This document shows, one piece after another, positions 45,833 to 55,100 of a stretch of DNA of 63,390 nt. The stretch is taken from positions 1 through 63,390 of the forward strand of contig CALWTS010000030.1 of NCBI GenBank assembly GCA_944384535.1, in the 5' to 3' direction. The number at the start of each line of letters is the position of its first letter. Position 1 is the stretch's first letter. The translations under genes and the position numbers were made by a program. The notes under the pieces were generated by a model. It was not told where the DNA came from. It was given only the letters and a program-made list of their open reading frames with translations, and made no database searches. Origin of the DNA: an uncultured Clostridia bacterium (lineage in GTDB: Bacteria; Bacillota; Clostridia; Christensenellales; UBA1242).

Positions 45833-46246
45833 TTATTGTTTGTCTTCTATATCCCCAAGAGTAACTTCATCAGAAAAAACATAATTTTGATCACAATAAA
45901 TTCCTAGTTTTTTTTGAAAATATCTACAAACTTGAATAGTATGATTTATTAATTCTGCATTTTTGTTTTTAAAAACTGATTCATTTATATTTTTTAGACA
46001 ATCTTTTAAAACAAAGAAAGCTTTTATTCCATATTCTTCACCTAAAATTAAATTCATCATTCTCTTTGCTTGTATGTTTTTTCTATCTATAACCAAAAAG
46101 TGTTTACCTTCTTTATTTTCCTCGAAAGAAAAATTTTGTGCCAAAGAAAGAAGGAGATTGACAGTACCTTTCACATCTTCTCTAAACTGAACATCTGAAA
46201 TTTTTGATAAAACTATGTTTAGTTTTCTATTTAAAAAATCATTCAT
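45833..46246 (-). CDS. Unknown 137-aa protein upstream of ppdK
   Basis: Not recognised. Helical, soluble protein with Leu-rich stretches (GTVNLLLSLAQNFSFEEN and KHFLVIDRKNIQAKRMMNLI). AGAGG precedes the ATG. It follows the 46269 gene by 22 nt. It may act with the 46269 product. Confidence 0.65.
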   Translation of the reverse strand: MNDFLNRKLNIVLSKISDVQFREDVKGTVNLLLSLAQNFSFEENKEGKHFLVIDRKNIQAKRMMNLILGEEYGIKAFFVLKDCLKNINESVFKNKNAELINHTIQVCRYFQKKLGIYCDQNYVFSDEVTLGDIEDKQ

Positions 46247-46268
46247 GTATCACCTCTTTTAAAATAAG

Positions 46269-46838
46269 TTAATATGTTGTTCTAAGTTCTGTAATAACAA
46301 CATTTTCTTTTTTTACTCCAATTTTGCAGTCGTACACTGCAAATTCTATTATAACATCATAAAGAGAATGTTCAGAAATATATCTCATAATTTTAGAAAA
46401 TCCTGGAATTTCCCAAACTTTATCATCTTCAAGTGATGCATGTAAATTATATTGAGGATTTTCATAGATATTTCTATGTGTGGCATTACTATCAGCTCTA
46501 GCAGTTAAATCTACTGTGTCACCATTAAATCCTTTATGAACTTTAATATCTCCAACAATAATTAAATCATCTTTAAATTCATTATAAGAAACACTGATAG
46601 TAACTTCTTTACTAAAATTTTTTAGTTTTTCTTCAGCTTCATCAAAATTTTTGACAAAATAAAATTTTCCTTGTGCTTTGTTAGGAGATCTTAAAACATA
46701 TTCTTTTGCAGGATTCTCATCAAAAAATCTTTTAATACCATCAATATCTTTTACGTCAAAAAAATCCAAAGGAAAATAATTTAGTCCAAGCTCTTTCATT
46801 TTTATTATACTATCTTTTTTATCCTTAATTTTTATCAT
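46269..46838 (-). CDS. Unknown 189-aa protein
   Basis: Not recognised. Strand-rich C-terminal half with the repeated feature VIIEFAVYDCKIGVKKENVV, preceded by RSPNKAQGKFYFVKNFDEAE. The layout recalls part of an ATP-grasp domain, but I see no complete nucleotide-binding motif and do not assign it. AGGA lies 10 nt upstream of the ATG. First gene of the two-gene unit with 45833-46246. Confidence 0.65.
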   Translation of the reverse strand: MIKIKDKKDSIIKMKELGLNYFPLDFFDVKDIDGIKRFFDENPAKEYVLRSPNKAQGKFYFVKNFDEAEEKLKNFSKEVTISVSYNEFKDDLIIVGDIKVHKGFNGDTVDLTARADSNATHRNIYENPQYNLHASLEDDKVWEIPGFSKIMRYISEHSLYDVIIEFAVYDCKIGVKKENVVITELRTTY

Positions 46839-46963
46839 TTTGTTTTCCTCATAGTTATATTACAGAATTTATTTTATCATTTTGTTAACAATTTGTAAAA
46901 CGAAAAGCAAAAATATACAAACTATAGATATAGTTATAAATAAAAAAGAAAAAAATATGTATT

Positions 46964-46992
46964 AAAAAAAAGCATCAATTCGATGCTTTTTT
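46964..46992 (-). terminator. Terminator of the VirD4-like gene
   Basis: AAAAAAAGCATC / GATGCTTTTTT hairpin with AATTC loop; last bases overlap the stop codon. Confidence 0.88.
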
Positions 46993-49009
46993 ATTCATCA
47001 AAAGGACTTCTTGGCCTTAATACAATAGCATTTCTCTTGTTTACATCGTAATAGATGTCCTCTATATTCAATTTGTTTGAAAGTGAAACTGGCTCTTCTG
47101 CAGGTTTTTTTGCCATACATGAAGTAGCGTAGAAAGGTGTCATAACATCTTTCATAATAGCTTTTCTAAACAATTTTGCAATAACAGTCCATTTTGGAAG
47201 CTGACGCAATTCTTGTTTATCAATAAGAGGTTTTCTGGTTCTTTGAGTAGATGTAGATATATTTTCTCCATGCTCGGTATCTTTTGTATTTTTTGAAACA
47301 TTTTCTTCTTTATGAAAAACAGTTGTTTCACCGCAGGCTTCAGAAAATGCTTGAATAGTAGAAGGATCTTCAGAACCTAAGAACACTTCCATTTGGAAGT
47401 TTCCACGAATGTTTTGCGCTTCATCTTGTCCATATTTAATATCAAGCTGTTTGTAAGATTGTAAAACTATTTCAAAAAACACATTTCTTGAACGAGAAAC
47501 CGTAACCATCGTACCAAAGTTAGGAACAGCAGGCATATTACCAAATTCATCAAGGATAAAGTAAACTGGACGTGGTAATTGACCTGTCTTCTTTGTTTTA
47601 GGATTGTATGTTTTATTAGCAACATCTACAAGAACTTTATATAACTGGCTGATACAAAGAACACCAAGAGGATGTCTTTCTGTTTTGTGGTCAGGGATTC
47701 TTATAAAGAAAGCAGTCGGTTTTTCTGGAATTTTTTCAAAATCAATTTGTGTACCACTAGTCATATATAATATACCATCATCACCTAAGGTTTTTCCTAC
47801 AGAAGAACCTAAAGTTGCAATAAATGAACGTTGAGTTGTAGGACTTGCTAAACAAACACTTGACATAAGGTTATGAACATTACTTTGAACAGGATCTCTT
47901 CCTTCAGAATATTTGGTAAGAGTTTTTAAAACACTATCTCTTTCTCCTGCAGGATCTCTAAGCATAGCAATTTTATATAAGTTAAAAAAATTAAATTTAT
48001 CAATTGTCATTCCCAATCTAGGATCTCTTGAATCTTCAAGCATTGCATACATAATACCTGTAATAAGATCTCTACAACCATTTGGCCAAGTAGTATCTTT
48101 ACAGTTAGGATCATCAGGGATAAGAGAAAGGGCAATATTTCTTAAGTCACTTTTTGCTTCATCTTCTAATTGAATTCTTTTTGAATCTAACTCCATTTTT
48201 AGAAGTTCATTATTGGGAAAAGCCTTTCCTTCAAAACCATACCAAGTATCACCGTATTGTGCACCATGAATAATATCATCATCAAATTTTTTATATCCCA
48301 TTTCTTCTGGAGTACAGTTGCTGAATTTTTTAACCTCTTTAGCAAGGTTTCCTGCTCTCTGATATACACGATAAGCAATCTCCATAGGATTCCACATAGA
48401 AGAAGCATAAGGATCGTTTAAATTTAAAACAACAATATCATACCCTTCTTCCTTTAATACTCTTGCATTATCTGCATAAAGTTCTCCTTTAGGATCTGTC
48501 ATAACTAGACTAGGTTTTTGGGCAGTATGAGCTAAAATTCTTATAGTAGGATTAGCTAAAACCTGTGTTTTACCTGTACCAGTAGTACCAAGAACCAAAG
48601 CATGTGTTTCAGCTTTCATGTTTACCTCATAGCGTCCACCAACCTGTTTATTTCTAAAAACAAAACCTGTTTTTTTCAATGATGGAAGATTGTTCCATGT
48701 AGTATAAATAAGTTCGGGATCATTTTTTAAACGTTCTTGAGTGATAAATTTAGAATCAAATGCAATATCTGTTTTTTTACCGTCTGCATCTTCTCCTTCA
48801 TTTTTATTTTTAACCTCTCCGTTTTTAGCAATCAAACCAGCACAAATACCTAAACCGGCACCTGTAGCTGCACCGATAAAACTAGTAGTATCGCTTAATG
48901 CTTTAACAAAATCTTGACCGTTATTGAGATAAACAATTACAGCCCCAATTATGTAACCCACCATACCAAGCACTAACATACAAATTAAAGACATTCTTAG
49001 TTTTTTCAT
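46991..49009 (-). CDS. VirD4/TraG-type coupling ATPase, solitary
   Basis: 672 aa. Two N-terminal membrane helices (about 5-30, 38-60), then a RecA-like hexameric ATPase: Walker A GTTGTGKTQVLANP, MTDPKGELY, Walker B FILDEFGNMPAVPNFG and QSYKQLDIKYGQDEAQ. This is the architecture of type IV secretion coupling proteins, which bring DNA or proteins to the channel. No relaxase, VirB4 or other secretion gene is nearby and the surroundings are housekeeping genes. ATG 49009 is the second of a tandem pair; AAGGAG spacing favours it. Confidence 0.9.
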   Translation of the reverse strand: MKKLRMSLICMLVLGMVGYIIGAVIVYLNNGQDFVKALSDTTSFIGAATGAGLGICAGLIAKNGEVKNKNEGEDADGKKTDIAFDSKFITQERLKNDPELIYTTWNNLPSLKKTGFVFRNKQVGGRYEVNMKAETHALVLGTTGTGKTQVLANPTIRILAHTAQKPSLVMTDPKGELYADNARVLKEEGYDIVVLNLNDPYASSMWNPMEIAYRVYQRAGNLAKEVKKFSNCTPEEMGYKKFDDDIIHGAQYGDTWYGFEGKAFPNNELLKMELDSKRIQLEDEAKSDLRNIALSLIPDDPNCKDTTWPNGCRDLITGIMYAMLEDSRDPRLGMTIDKFNFFNLYKIAMLRDPAGERDSVLKTLTKYSEGRDPVQSNVHNLMSSVCLASPTTQRSFIATLGSSVGKTLGDDGILYMTSGTQIDFEKIPEKPTAFFIRIPDHKTERHPLGVLCISQLYKVLVDVANKTYNPKTKKTGQLPRPVYFILDEFGNMPAVPNFGTMVTVSRSRNVFFEIVLQSYKQLDIKYGQDEAQNIRGNFQMEVFLGSEDPSTIQAFSEACGETTVFHKEENVSKNTKDTEHGENISTSTQRTRKPLIDKQELRQLPKWTVIAKLFRKAIMKDVMTPFYATSCMAKKPAEEPVSLSNKLNIEDIYYDVNKRNAIVLRPRSPFDE

Positions 49010-49027
49010 CATTCTCTCCTTAAATAT

Positions 49028-49057
49028 AAAATAACACTTTTATAAAATAATTGTCAA
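49028..49057 (-). promoter_or_regulatory. Promoter candidate of the VirD4-like gene
   Basis: TTGACA (49052-49057), 18-bp spacer, TATTTT (49028-49033). Confidence 0.45.
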
Positions 49058-49176
49058 ATTAAAAAACATTGTTTAATATTATTTTATCTAAAATTTATTA
49101 AATATTACATTAAAAAACAATTCTTTAAAGACTTAATTACCTTTAAGTAACAAATGTAAATAAAAATAAATATAAA

Positions 49177-49205
49177 TTGTAAAAATACATAAAATTTGCT
49201 ATAAT
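49177..49205 (+). promoter_or_regulatory. Promoter of the VTT gene, predicted leaderless
   Basis: TTGTAA (49177-49182), 17-bp spacer ending in TGC, TATAAT (49200-49205). The ATG is 7 nt after the -10 box and has no Shine-Dalgarno sequence, so transcription and translation should begin together. Confidence 0.75.
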
Positions 49206-49212
49206 ATCTAAT

Positions 49213-50094
49213 ATGAAAAAATTAAAACCTGAAACTAAACAGAAAATATTAAAATTATTTATAATAACAATTGTTCTATTGCTAATTTTTTTAGCAATCT
49301 ATTTGCCATTAAAATTAACAGGAATGTTAGATAAAATAGAAAATGTAGAAAATTTTAAAACTATAATTTTAGAATTTGGTGCTTATAGTTACATAATGTT
49401 TTTTTTAATACAATTTTTACAGACAACAATATTACCAATACCTGCAGCGGTAACAACGGTTGCAGGAACATTAGTTTTTGGTCCATGGATTACTTTTGTA
49501 ATTAGTTTTCTTTCTGTTTTTCTTGGAAGTTTATTCGCCTTCTTTCTTGGTAAAAAAATTGGAAGAAAACTAGTAGTATGGGTCGCCGGAGAAAAAACAA
49601 CCATTAAATGGGAAGAAAAATTAAAACAAGGAAAATATGTATTCTTTTTAATGATGCTTTTCCCTTTTTTCCCCGATGATATATTGTGTATAACCGCAGG
49701 AACAATAAATATGAATTATAGATTTTTCATAATAACAAATTTGATCACAAGACCAATTACAATTTTTACAACCTGTTTTTTAGGAAGTGGAGAAATAATA
49801 CCTTTTAGTGGATGGGGATTAGCAGTATGGGCTGTTTTAATAGTTTTTGCTTTAATTGTTTTATTCTTAAGTTTTAAATATCAATCACAAATTGAAACGT
49901 ATGTTGTCAAATTGGGGAAAAAATTAAGCATTAAAAATAAAGATAAACTTCTTGAAAATGACTCCTCCACTAAAAATACAGGTGATAACACACAAACAGA
50001 AGAAAATTCACCTCAAGTAGATATTAATAAAACTGAACAATGTATAAACGAGAACAAACAAGATACAAATGATAATGAAAAAAAGGAAATTTAA
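49213..50094 (+). CDS. VTT/TVP38-TMEM64 family membrane protein
   Basis: 293 aa. Six or so hydrophobic segments; the VTT core includes FGPWITFVISFLSVFLGSLF, GKKIGRKLV and GSGEIIPFSGWGLAVW, with FFPDDILCITAGTINMNYRF. VTT/DedA proteins act as scramblases or carriers of lipid-linked phosphates. The C-terminal 70 residues are Asn/Glu/Lys-rich and disordered. Single-gene unit with a leaderless-type start. Confidence 0.88.
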   Translation: MKKLKPETKQKILKLFIITIVLLLIFLAIYLPLKLTGMLDKIENVENFKTIILEFGAYSYIMFFLIQFLQTTILPIPAAVTTVAGTLVFGPWITFVISFLSVFLGSLFAFFLGKKIGRKLVVWVAGEKTTIKWEEKLKQGKYVFFLMMLFPFFPDDILCITAGTINMNYRFFIITNLITRPITIFTTCFLGSGEIIPFSGWGLAVWAVLIVFALIVLFLSFKYQSQIETYVVKLGKKLSIKNKDKLLENDSSTKNTGDNTQTEENSPQVDINKTEQCINENKQDTNDNEKKEI

Positions 50095-50127
50095 AAATAA
50101 CGATTAAAAAAAATCGTTATTTTTTAT
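50093..50127. terminator. Bidirectional terminator VTT / EFR1 gene
   Basis: AAAATAACGATT / AATCGTTATTTTTT hairpin between convergent genes. Confidence 0.92.
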
Positions 50128-50986
50128 TTATGTCTTCAAATTTTTTTTCACATCTAGAAAAATACTTTTGATAAGATTTTTTACAATATTTATTGTGCGA
50201 CTCTTTTTCATCTTCATTATAATTATTAAAATTATATGGTCCGTTTACTTTCCATTTATCAAAAAGTCCAATTTTTATCGCATTTGTTGGACAAAAAAAT
50301 GAACACCTCATACACATAATACAGTTTCTGCCAAAACATATTTTTCCATTTTCAATTTTTATATTGTGGGTTGGACAAAAATTTATACAACGTTGGCACT
50401 TAATACACTTCTCATTTACTTTATATTTTTTACCATTAAATCGCCCGCCCCAAAATTCAATTCTAAATATCCACGCAATAAAACTACCTAAAAACACATG
50501 TTTTAATTTTGCTTTTTTATTATTTAAAATTTCTAAACAATCTATTGGAATTATATTTTGCGCAGTATCCCACATTTTAAAAGCCATATTGTCTGAATGT
50601 CTAAATATAATATTATAAGGCATCACATAATGATATTCGTTAGTTAAATAGCAGTTCTTTTTTCTTAAAATTTTTATTGCCTTTAAAGATGAAATATTAT
50701 TTAATGACAATGGCTCTCCTGAAGTTTTTAAAATAAAAACTCTCTTTTTATTTTCTTGTTTAGGTAATGTTTTTAAAAAATTTAAAACAATTGAAGGTGC
50801 ATTAAATGCATGAATAGGATAAGCTAATCCAAACAAATCAAAATCATCTAAATTATAGTTAAAAAAAGGCTCTTCGATTTTATGAATTGTAATTTCGATA
50901 GATAATTTTTCAAATTCCTCTTTATATTTATCTACAATTTTTTTTGTATTTCCGGTCCCTGAAAAATAACAAATTAAAATCTTCAT
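50117..50986 (-). CDS. EFR1-type flavodoxin/ferredoxin fusion
   Basis: 289 aa. N-terminal flavodoxin-like domain with the FMN phosphate loop SGTGNTKK (about 9-16), then two 4Fe-4S clusters: CIKCQRCINFCP and NCIMCMRCSFFCP, each followed by a fourth Cys-Pro. A short basic C-terminus follows. Such EFR1 proteins are probable electron carriers between flavin and iron-sulfur partners in anaerobes. It lies 5 nt after the SDR gene, so they are co-expressed. Confidence 0.88.
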   Translation of the reverse strand: MKILICYFSGTGNTKKIVDKYKEEFEKLSIEITIHKIEEPFFNYNLDDFDLFGLAYPIHAFNAPSIVLNFLKTLPKQENKKRVFILKTSGEPLSLNNISSLKAIKILRKKNCYLTNEYHYVMPYNIIFRHSDNMAFKMWDTAQNIIPIDCLEILNNKKAKLKHVFLGSFIAWIFRIEFWGGRFNGKKYKVNEKCIKCQRCINFCPTHNIKIENGKICFGRNCIMCMRCSFFCPTNAIKIGLFDKWKVNGPYNFNNYNEDEKESHNKYCKKSYQKYFSRCEKKFEDINKK

Positions 50987-50991
50987 AGCAA

Positions 50992-52545
50992 TTAATCCTT
51001 CTTATTATAATGTGCAAAAAAATTATCATCAAAATAATAAAAAATGTTTTCATTTTTATCGTGAGAGTCATACCAAATTTGAGCAAATATTTTATCTTTT
51101 TTTGCAAGCATATCAAAATCCCAACAATTAGATTTATAAACAGGATTAAACCAATGACCAGCTCTTAAAATAGTATAAACAGATGCTTCAAAAACCTCGT
51201 TATTTTGTGTTTCCCACTTTAATTTTTTATATATGTTACCATCATACTTTTGGGATAAAAGTTTTCCACCATGTGCATTAGCAACAGACTGTAAATCTTT
51301 CAACTTAATTTCTTTGTCATCTTTATCTATATCAAAATAATAGTTAATCAATTTTGCATTTTTTATATTTTTTAAATCATCATAATTAATATTTTTCCCA
51401 TCATCTGTCTTGTTGTTGGTTAAAAGATTGAATGAATCCCAATCTTTTTCAATATTAAAATAATTAGATAATCCACCAAAATAAGCAATAACTTTAGCTT
51501 GATCATCGTGTTTGACCCAATATTTAGCAGAATTAGGATTTTTAAATAATTTTTCTATTGCAAATTTTCTTAAAATATATTTAGGAACAATTTTCCCAAT
51601 TTTTAGATAGGAATGTTCTTTATTAAAAATATTCCAAAAATCTTCAACTGATTGCGATTTATAATTAAACAAATCATTTAAGTTATCATTATCAAAGAAC
51701 CAAACTCCATGAAAATTTCTTGTTGCATTAAAATTAGGCTTAAAAAAGTTTTTAACAGTTCCACCAATAATTTTAAATCCATCATTTAATATGTCATAAC
51801 CAATCTTGCAATTGTGAAGACCACCAGCTATATTAAAGCATTTTTTCCAAAAAACGTTTGAAAGATCTTTTTCTTGATCATTAATAATAATATTAGCAAT
51901 TAAAACTCCACTATCGTGTGCAGTAATCCACTCTAATGGTGCATTAAAACAAGTATGAAACATTAAGCCATCATCCATGTTGTCCGCCAACATATTGTTA
52001 TGAAGCATTGCGGTTTGTCTTAAAACAACCCAATTATCTATACTGGATTCCAGAACTCTGTATTCCCCTCTTAATTTTGTAGCCGCATATATATCGAAAG
52101 GACTAACCAATAAAGGATCTCCAACTCTTGCCCAAGGATGTTTGTAATTTCTATTACCATATAATGCCATAGTAGATATATGAATAAATTTAGGTTGATT
52201 ATCTTTTATATCCTCTATAACAGAAACAAGTGTATCAACACCCACCTCATTACATTCAATTGCCTTTAGTGGATTTTTATCAGAATGTGGAGGAATAACT
52301 GCTGCCAAATTAATCACATAATCGCAACCATCTACTAATTGCTGACATTTAGATTTATCAGCGATGTTTCCATAAATGACCTCAAATTTATCTTTATCTT
52401 TTTTATATTTCTTTAAAATTTTTTTAATTCTTTTATCAGATTCTAAAACCAAAAATTTGAATTTTGTTATATTGTTATTTTTTATAACTTGTGACAATGT
52501 AGCCTGTCCCATATTTCCAGTTATTCCAGTTATCGCAATCTGCAT
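50992..52545 (-). CDS. Extended SDR (epimerase/dehydratase-like), 517 aa
   Basis: The first half is an extended short-chain dehydrogenase: ITGITGNMGQATLSQV (NAD(P) loop), NLAAVIPP, IHISTMALYG and YAATKLRGEY (the Tyr-x3-Lys pair). Extended SDRs act on nucleotide sugars, sterols or polyketides. The second half (residues 270-517) is unusual: it is about 250 aa longer than normal and contains a conserved-looking VANAHGGKLLSQKYDGNIYK and a C-terminal domain of unknown fold. With EFR1 downstream, it may be a redox-coupled reduction. AAAGGAG precedes the ATG. Confidence 0.85.
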   Translation of the reverse strand: MQIAITGITGNMGQATLSQVIKNNNITKFKFLVLESDKRIKKILKKYKKDKDKFEVIYGNIADKSKCQQLVDGCDYVINLAAVIPPHSDKNPLKAIECNEVGVDTLVSVIEDIKDNQPKFIHISTMALYGNRNYKHPWARVGDPLLVSPFDIYAATKLRGEYRVLESSIDNWVVLRQTAMLHNNMLADNMDDGLMFHTCFNAPLEWITAHDSGVLIANIIINDQEKDLSNVFWKKCFNIAGGLHNCKIGYDILNDGFKIIGGTVKNFFKPNFNATRNFHGVWFFDNDNLNDLFNYKSQSVEDFWNIFNKEHSYLKIGKIVPKYILRKFAIEKLFKNPNSAKYWVKHDDQAKVIAYFGGLSNYFNIEKDWDSFNLLTNNKTDDGKNINYDDLKNIKNAKLINYYFDIDKDDKEIKLKDLQSVANAHGGKLLSQKYDGNIYKKLKWETQNNEVFEASVYTILRAGHWFNPVYKSNCWDFDMLAKKDKIFAQIWYDSHDKNENIFYYFDDNFFAHYNKKD

Positions 52546-52616
52546 ATTTTCTCCTTTGTAAAAATATTTTTTAAAAAATCATGCGTTTCTAATTTTAATT
52601 TTTTTTTAAATTTATG

Positions 52617-53198
52617 TCAAGTATTTGATAAATTGTGTGTTTTTAAATATAAAAATGGTTTTTTGCAACTAAAATCATCACCTAATTTTAGTTTTAAAGA
52701 TTTAGCAATAGAAACAAGGTAATTAAATTTTTCATAATTTGATTTTTCTTTAATTGTATTACTTTCTTCTATTTCTAAAAAAATTCCCAAAACATTACTG
52801 CATTGCACATTAATAATTAAATCTTCTTTAACAAACTCACAATTTTTATAACTATAATCACACCAACAACTCAATCCAGCAGATAAAAAAATATTTTTAC
52901 ACTTTTCTATATTTTCAATTACCACTTTATTTTTTTTCTCCATAATAACATTTCCATTTTTATCTAAAACTTTGTCTTTATAGAGTAGATTTTTAACATT
53001 CCAATTTTCTCCTTCTATTTCTCTAATAATAAATGAATTTTTTATTAATGTTTCATAATCCATATTAATATAATTCTTAAAATGTGTGAAATATAAATCG
53101 TTGATTACATAATTTTCTTTTTCAGTAAACCCCAAACTTAAAAGTTTTTCTTTTATTTTTTTATAATCTTCAAATACTTTTACACAAATTTCTGTCAT
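52617..53198 (-). CDS. CYTH-domain protein
   Basis: 193 aa. The CYTH signature is clear: NDLYFTHF near the N-terminus, IIREIEG, charged VLDKNGNVIMEKKNK and LGIFLEIEES. CYTH domains bind triphosphates (class IV cyclase, thiamine triphosphatase, inorganic triphosphatase). The EEE-type N-terminal triad (ExExK) is altered to ICVKVFE, so metal binding may differ. AAGGAG before the ATG. Confidence 0.75.
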   Translation of the reverse strand: MTEICVKVFEDYKKIKEKLLSLGFTEKENYVINDLYFTHFKNYINMDYETLIKNSFIIREIEGENWNVKNLLYKDKVLDKNGNVIMEKKNKVVIENIEKCKNIFLSAGLSCWCDYSYKNCEFVKEDLIINVQCSNVLGIFLEIEESNTIKEKSNYEKFNYLVSIAKSLKLKLGDDFSCKKPFLYLKTHNLSNT

Positions 53199-53278
53199 AA
53201 ATAACTCCTTAGTATTGATAGTATAACAAAAAAGAACTTATTTTTAAAATTAATGTAAAAAATTTTTTTATAAAAAAT

Positions 53279-53307
53279 TTGTACATAAATAACAAATTTG
53301 TTATAAT
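53279..53307 (+). promoter_or_regulatory. Promoter of the SIMPL gene
   Basis: TTGTAC (53279-53284), 17-bp spacer, TATAAT (53302-53307), 18 nt before the ATG with AGAGGAGG between. Confidence 0.75.
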
Positions 53308-53325
53308 GAGTTAGAGGAGGTTTTT

Positions 53326-53982
53326 ATGCAAATAGTTGTTACTGGTATCGGAGAACTTAACGTAACTCCAGATCAAATAATATTAGATTTTGAATTTCAA
53401 ACATTAGAAAATAGTTATGAAAAATCACTAAAAAATGGTGTAAAAGAAGTTGAAAATTATATTAATCTTTTAATTAATCTAGGTTTTAAAAAAGAAGATC
53501 TTAAAACTCAGTCTTTTAACATACACGAAAACACAATTTATAATAGCAAAAAACAAAAATGGGAACCAGATGGAATGTGGGTTTATCAACAAAGGGCAAC
53601 AATAGAATTTAATTACGATATCAAACTTTTATCTAGGATTATGGAAGAAACATCAAACCTAAAAAATTATCCAAATTACAAAATTTATTTTAGCGTTAAA
53701 AATAAAAAAAGAGTTGATAAGGAATTATTAAAATTGGCATATGAACATGCGGAATTTCAAGCAAAGTCTATCGCTGAAGCTGCAAATAAAAAAACTTCTT
53801 TAAAGTGTACAAAAATAACTTATGAACCTTTTGAAAGAGTTTACACTTCACGAACGATGTTTGAAAAAAATTCTTTTTATAAAGAGAAAAAAAGTTCTTT
53901 TGAAAGTGGCATGGAAAGGGTTTTTGTCCCAGAGGATATAAGACTTTCTAAAACAATTTACTGTTCATTTGAAGCGGAATAA
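53326..53982 (+). CDS. SIMPL (DUF541) domain protein
   Basis: 218 aa. The domain starts VTGIGELNVTPDQIILDFEF and continues through the SIMPL core (NLINLGFKKEDLKTQSFNI ... YQQRATIEFNY). Unlike most secreted SIMPL proteins it lacks a signal peptide, so it is cytosolic. Family function is unknown (linked to oxidative or stress signalling). AGAGGAGG gives a strong ribosome site. Confidence 0.88.
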   Translation: MQIVVTGIGELNVTPDQIILDFEFQTLENSYEKSLKNGVKEVENYINLLINLGFKKEDLKTQSFNIHENTIYNSKKQKWEPDGMWVYQQRATIEFNYDIKLLSRIMEETSNLKNYPNYKIYFSVKNKKRVDKELLKLAYEHAEFQAKSIAEAANKKTSLKCTKITYEPFERVYTSRTMFEKNSFYKEKKSSFESGMERVFVPEDIRLSKTIYCSFEAE

Positions 53983-54011
53983 AAAAATACATTAACTTAA
54001 TGTATTTTTTT
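53981..54011. terminator. Bidirectional terminator SIMPL / metK
   Basis: AAAAAAATACATT / AATGTATTTTTTT hairpin between convergent genes. Confidence 0.92.
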
Positions 54012-54012
54012 A

Positions 54013-55095
54013 TTATATTATTTTTTCCCAAGAAAATTCTTCTCTTCCAAAATGTCCGTAACAAGCAGTTTTTTGATAAATTGGTTTCAACAAATCTAAT
54101 TCTTTTATCATATCACTTGGTTTAAAACTAAAATTTTTATTAACAAACATTTTAATTTTTTCCAAAGAAACTTTATTGGTTCCAAAACATTCAATGTTTA
54201 TTGATGTAGGCTCAGAAAGTCCAATGGCGTAGCTTACTTGAATTTCACATTCATCTGCATAACCTTTTGCAACAATATTTTTAGCAACATATCTCGCATA
54301 ATATGCTCCTGATCTGTCTACTTTTGTGGCATTTTTAGAACTAAAACAACCTCCACCTACTCTCGCAGCTCCACCATAAGTATCAACTATAATTTTTCTT
54401 CCAACACAGCCACTATCTCCAAAAGACCCCCAAATAGTAAACTTCCCGCTAGGATTAATTATAAGTTGCATATTATTAATTTTGAGATTTTTGAATTCGT
54501 TTAAAACCGGATCAACCACATTTTTCTTAATTGTACTTTGTATTGTTTCTATAGAAAGATTTTTATCATGTGACACACTTAAAACAATTGATAATATTTC
54601 TTTTGGCTTTTTGTCTTTATAAAGAATTGAAACTTGACTTTTCGCATCAGCAAAGTAATCTTCAGTCTTTTGTCTAAAATCCTCATATTTTTTCATAAGT
54701 TTATGTGCAATAATAATTGGTAAAGGCATTAATTCTTTGGTTTCATTGACTGCGTATCCATAAACAATTCCTTGATCATTAGCACATAATTCTTTTTTTA
54801 CGACCGCTTGATTAATATCAGGGCTTTGCTCGCTTATTTCTTTAATAAATTTAAAATTGCATTTATAACCAATACTTTTTAAAATATTTTTAGCAATATT
54901 CTCGTAATCTATTTTAGCTTTAGTTGTCGCCTCACCATAGATAAAAAGTTTGTCATTTTTAATAGCACACTCAACAGCCATCTGGCTATAAGGATCTTGT
55001 CTTAATGCTTCATCTAAAAAAGCATCAGCAATTACATCGCAAGTTTTGTCTGGATGCCCAATATTTACACTTTCACTAGTTAAAATCTTTTCCAT
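54013..55095 (-). CDS. metK: S-adenosylmethionine synthetase, divergent
   Basis: 360 aa, shorter than the usual 380-400. N-terminal ESVNIGHPDKTCDVIADAFL carries the ATP-binding HPDK. The central NDQGIVYGYA differs from the usual GxGDQGxMFGYA (an acidic-stripped first part), and GGGCFSSKNATKVDRSGAY differs from GGGAFSGKDxTKVDRSaaY; VGRKIIVDTYGG is intact. So the loops change but the active-site Asp and Lys are largely kept. It makes SAM from Met and ATP. It is the second gene under the SAM-I riboswitch, 5 nt after the 55101 gene. Confidence 0.92.
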   Translation of the reverse strand: MEKILTSESVNIGHPDKTCDVIADAFLDEALRQDPYSQMAVECAIKNDKLFIYGEATTKAKIDYENIAKNILKSIGYKCNFKFIKEISEQSPDINQAVVKKELCANDQGIVYGYAVNETKELMPLPIIIAHKLMKKYEDFRQKTEDYFADAKSQVSILYKDKKPKEILSIVLSVSHDKNLSIETIQSTIKKNVVDPVLNEFKNLKINNMQLIINPSGKFTIWGSFGDSGCVGRKIIVDTYGGAARVGGGCFSSKNATKVDRSGAYYARYVAKNIVAKGYADECEIQVSYAIGLSEPTSINIECFGTNKVSLEKIKMFVNKNFSFKPSDMIKELDLLKPIYQKTACYGHFGREEFSWEKII

Positions 55096-55100
55096 AATTT

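Noticed and set aside
47604..48173. Plus-strand ORFs inside the VirD4-like gene
   Set aside because: They are antisense shadows of a strongly conserved coding region with no ribosome sites.
46991..49009. Integrative conjugative element
   Set aside because: Only the coupling ATPase is present; no relaxase, integrase or flanking repeats were found.
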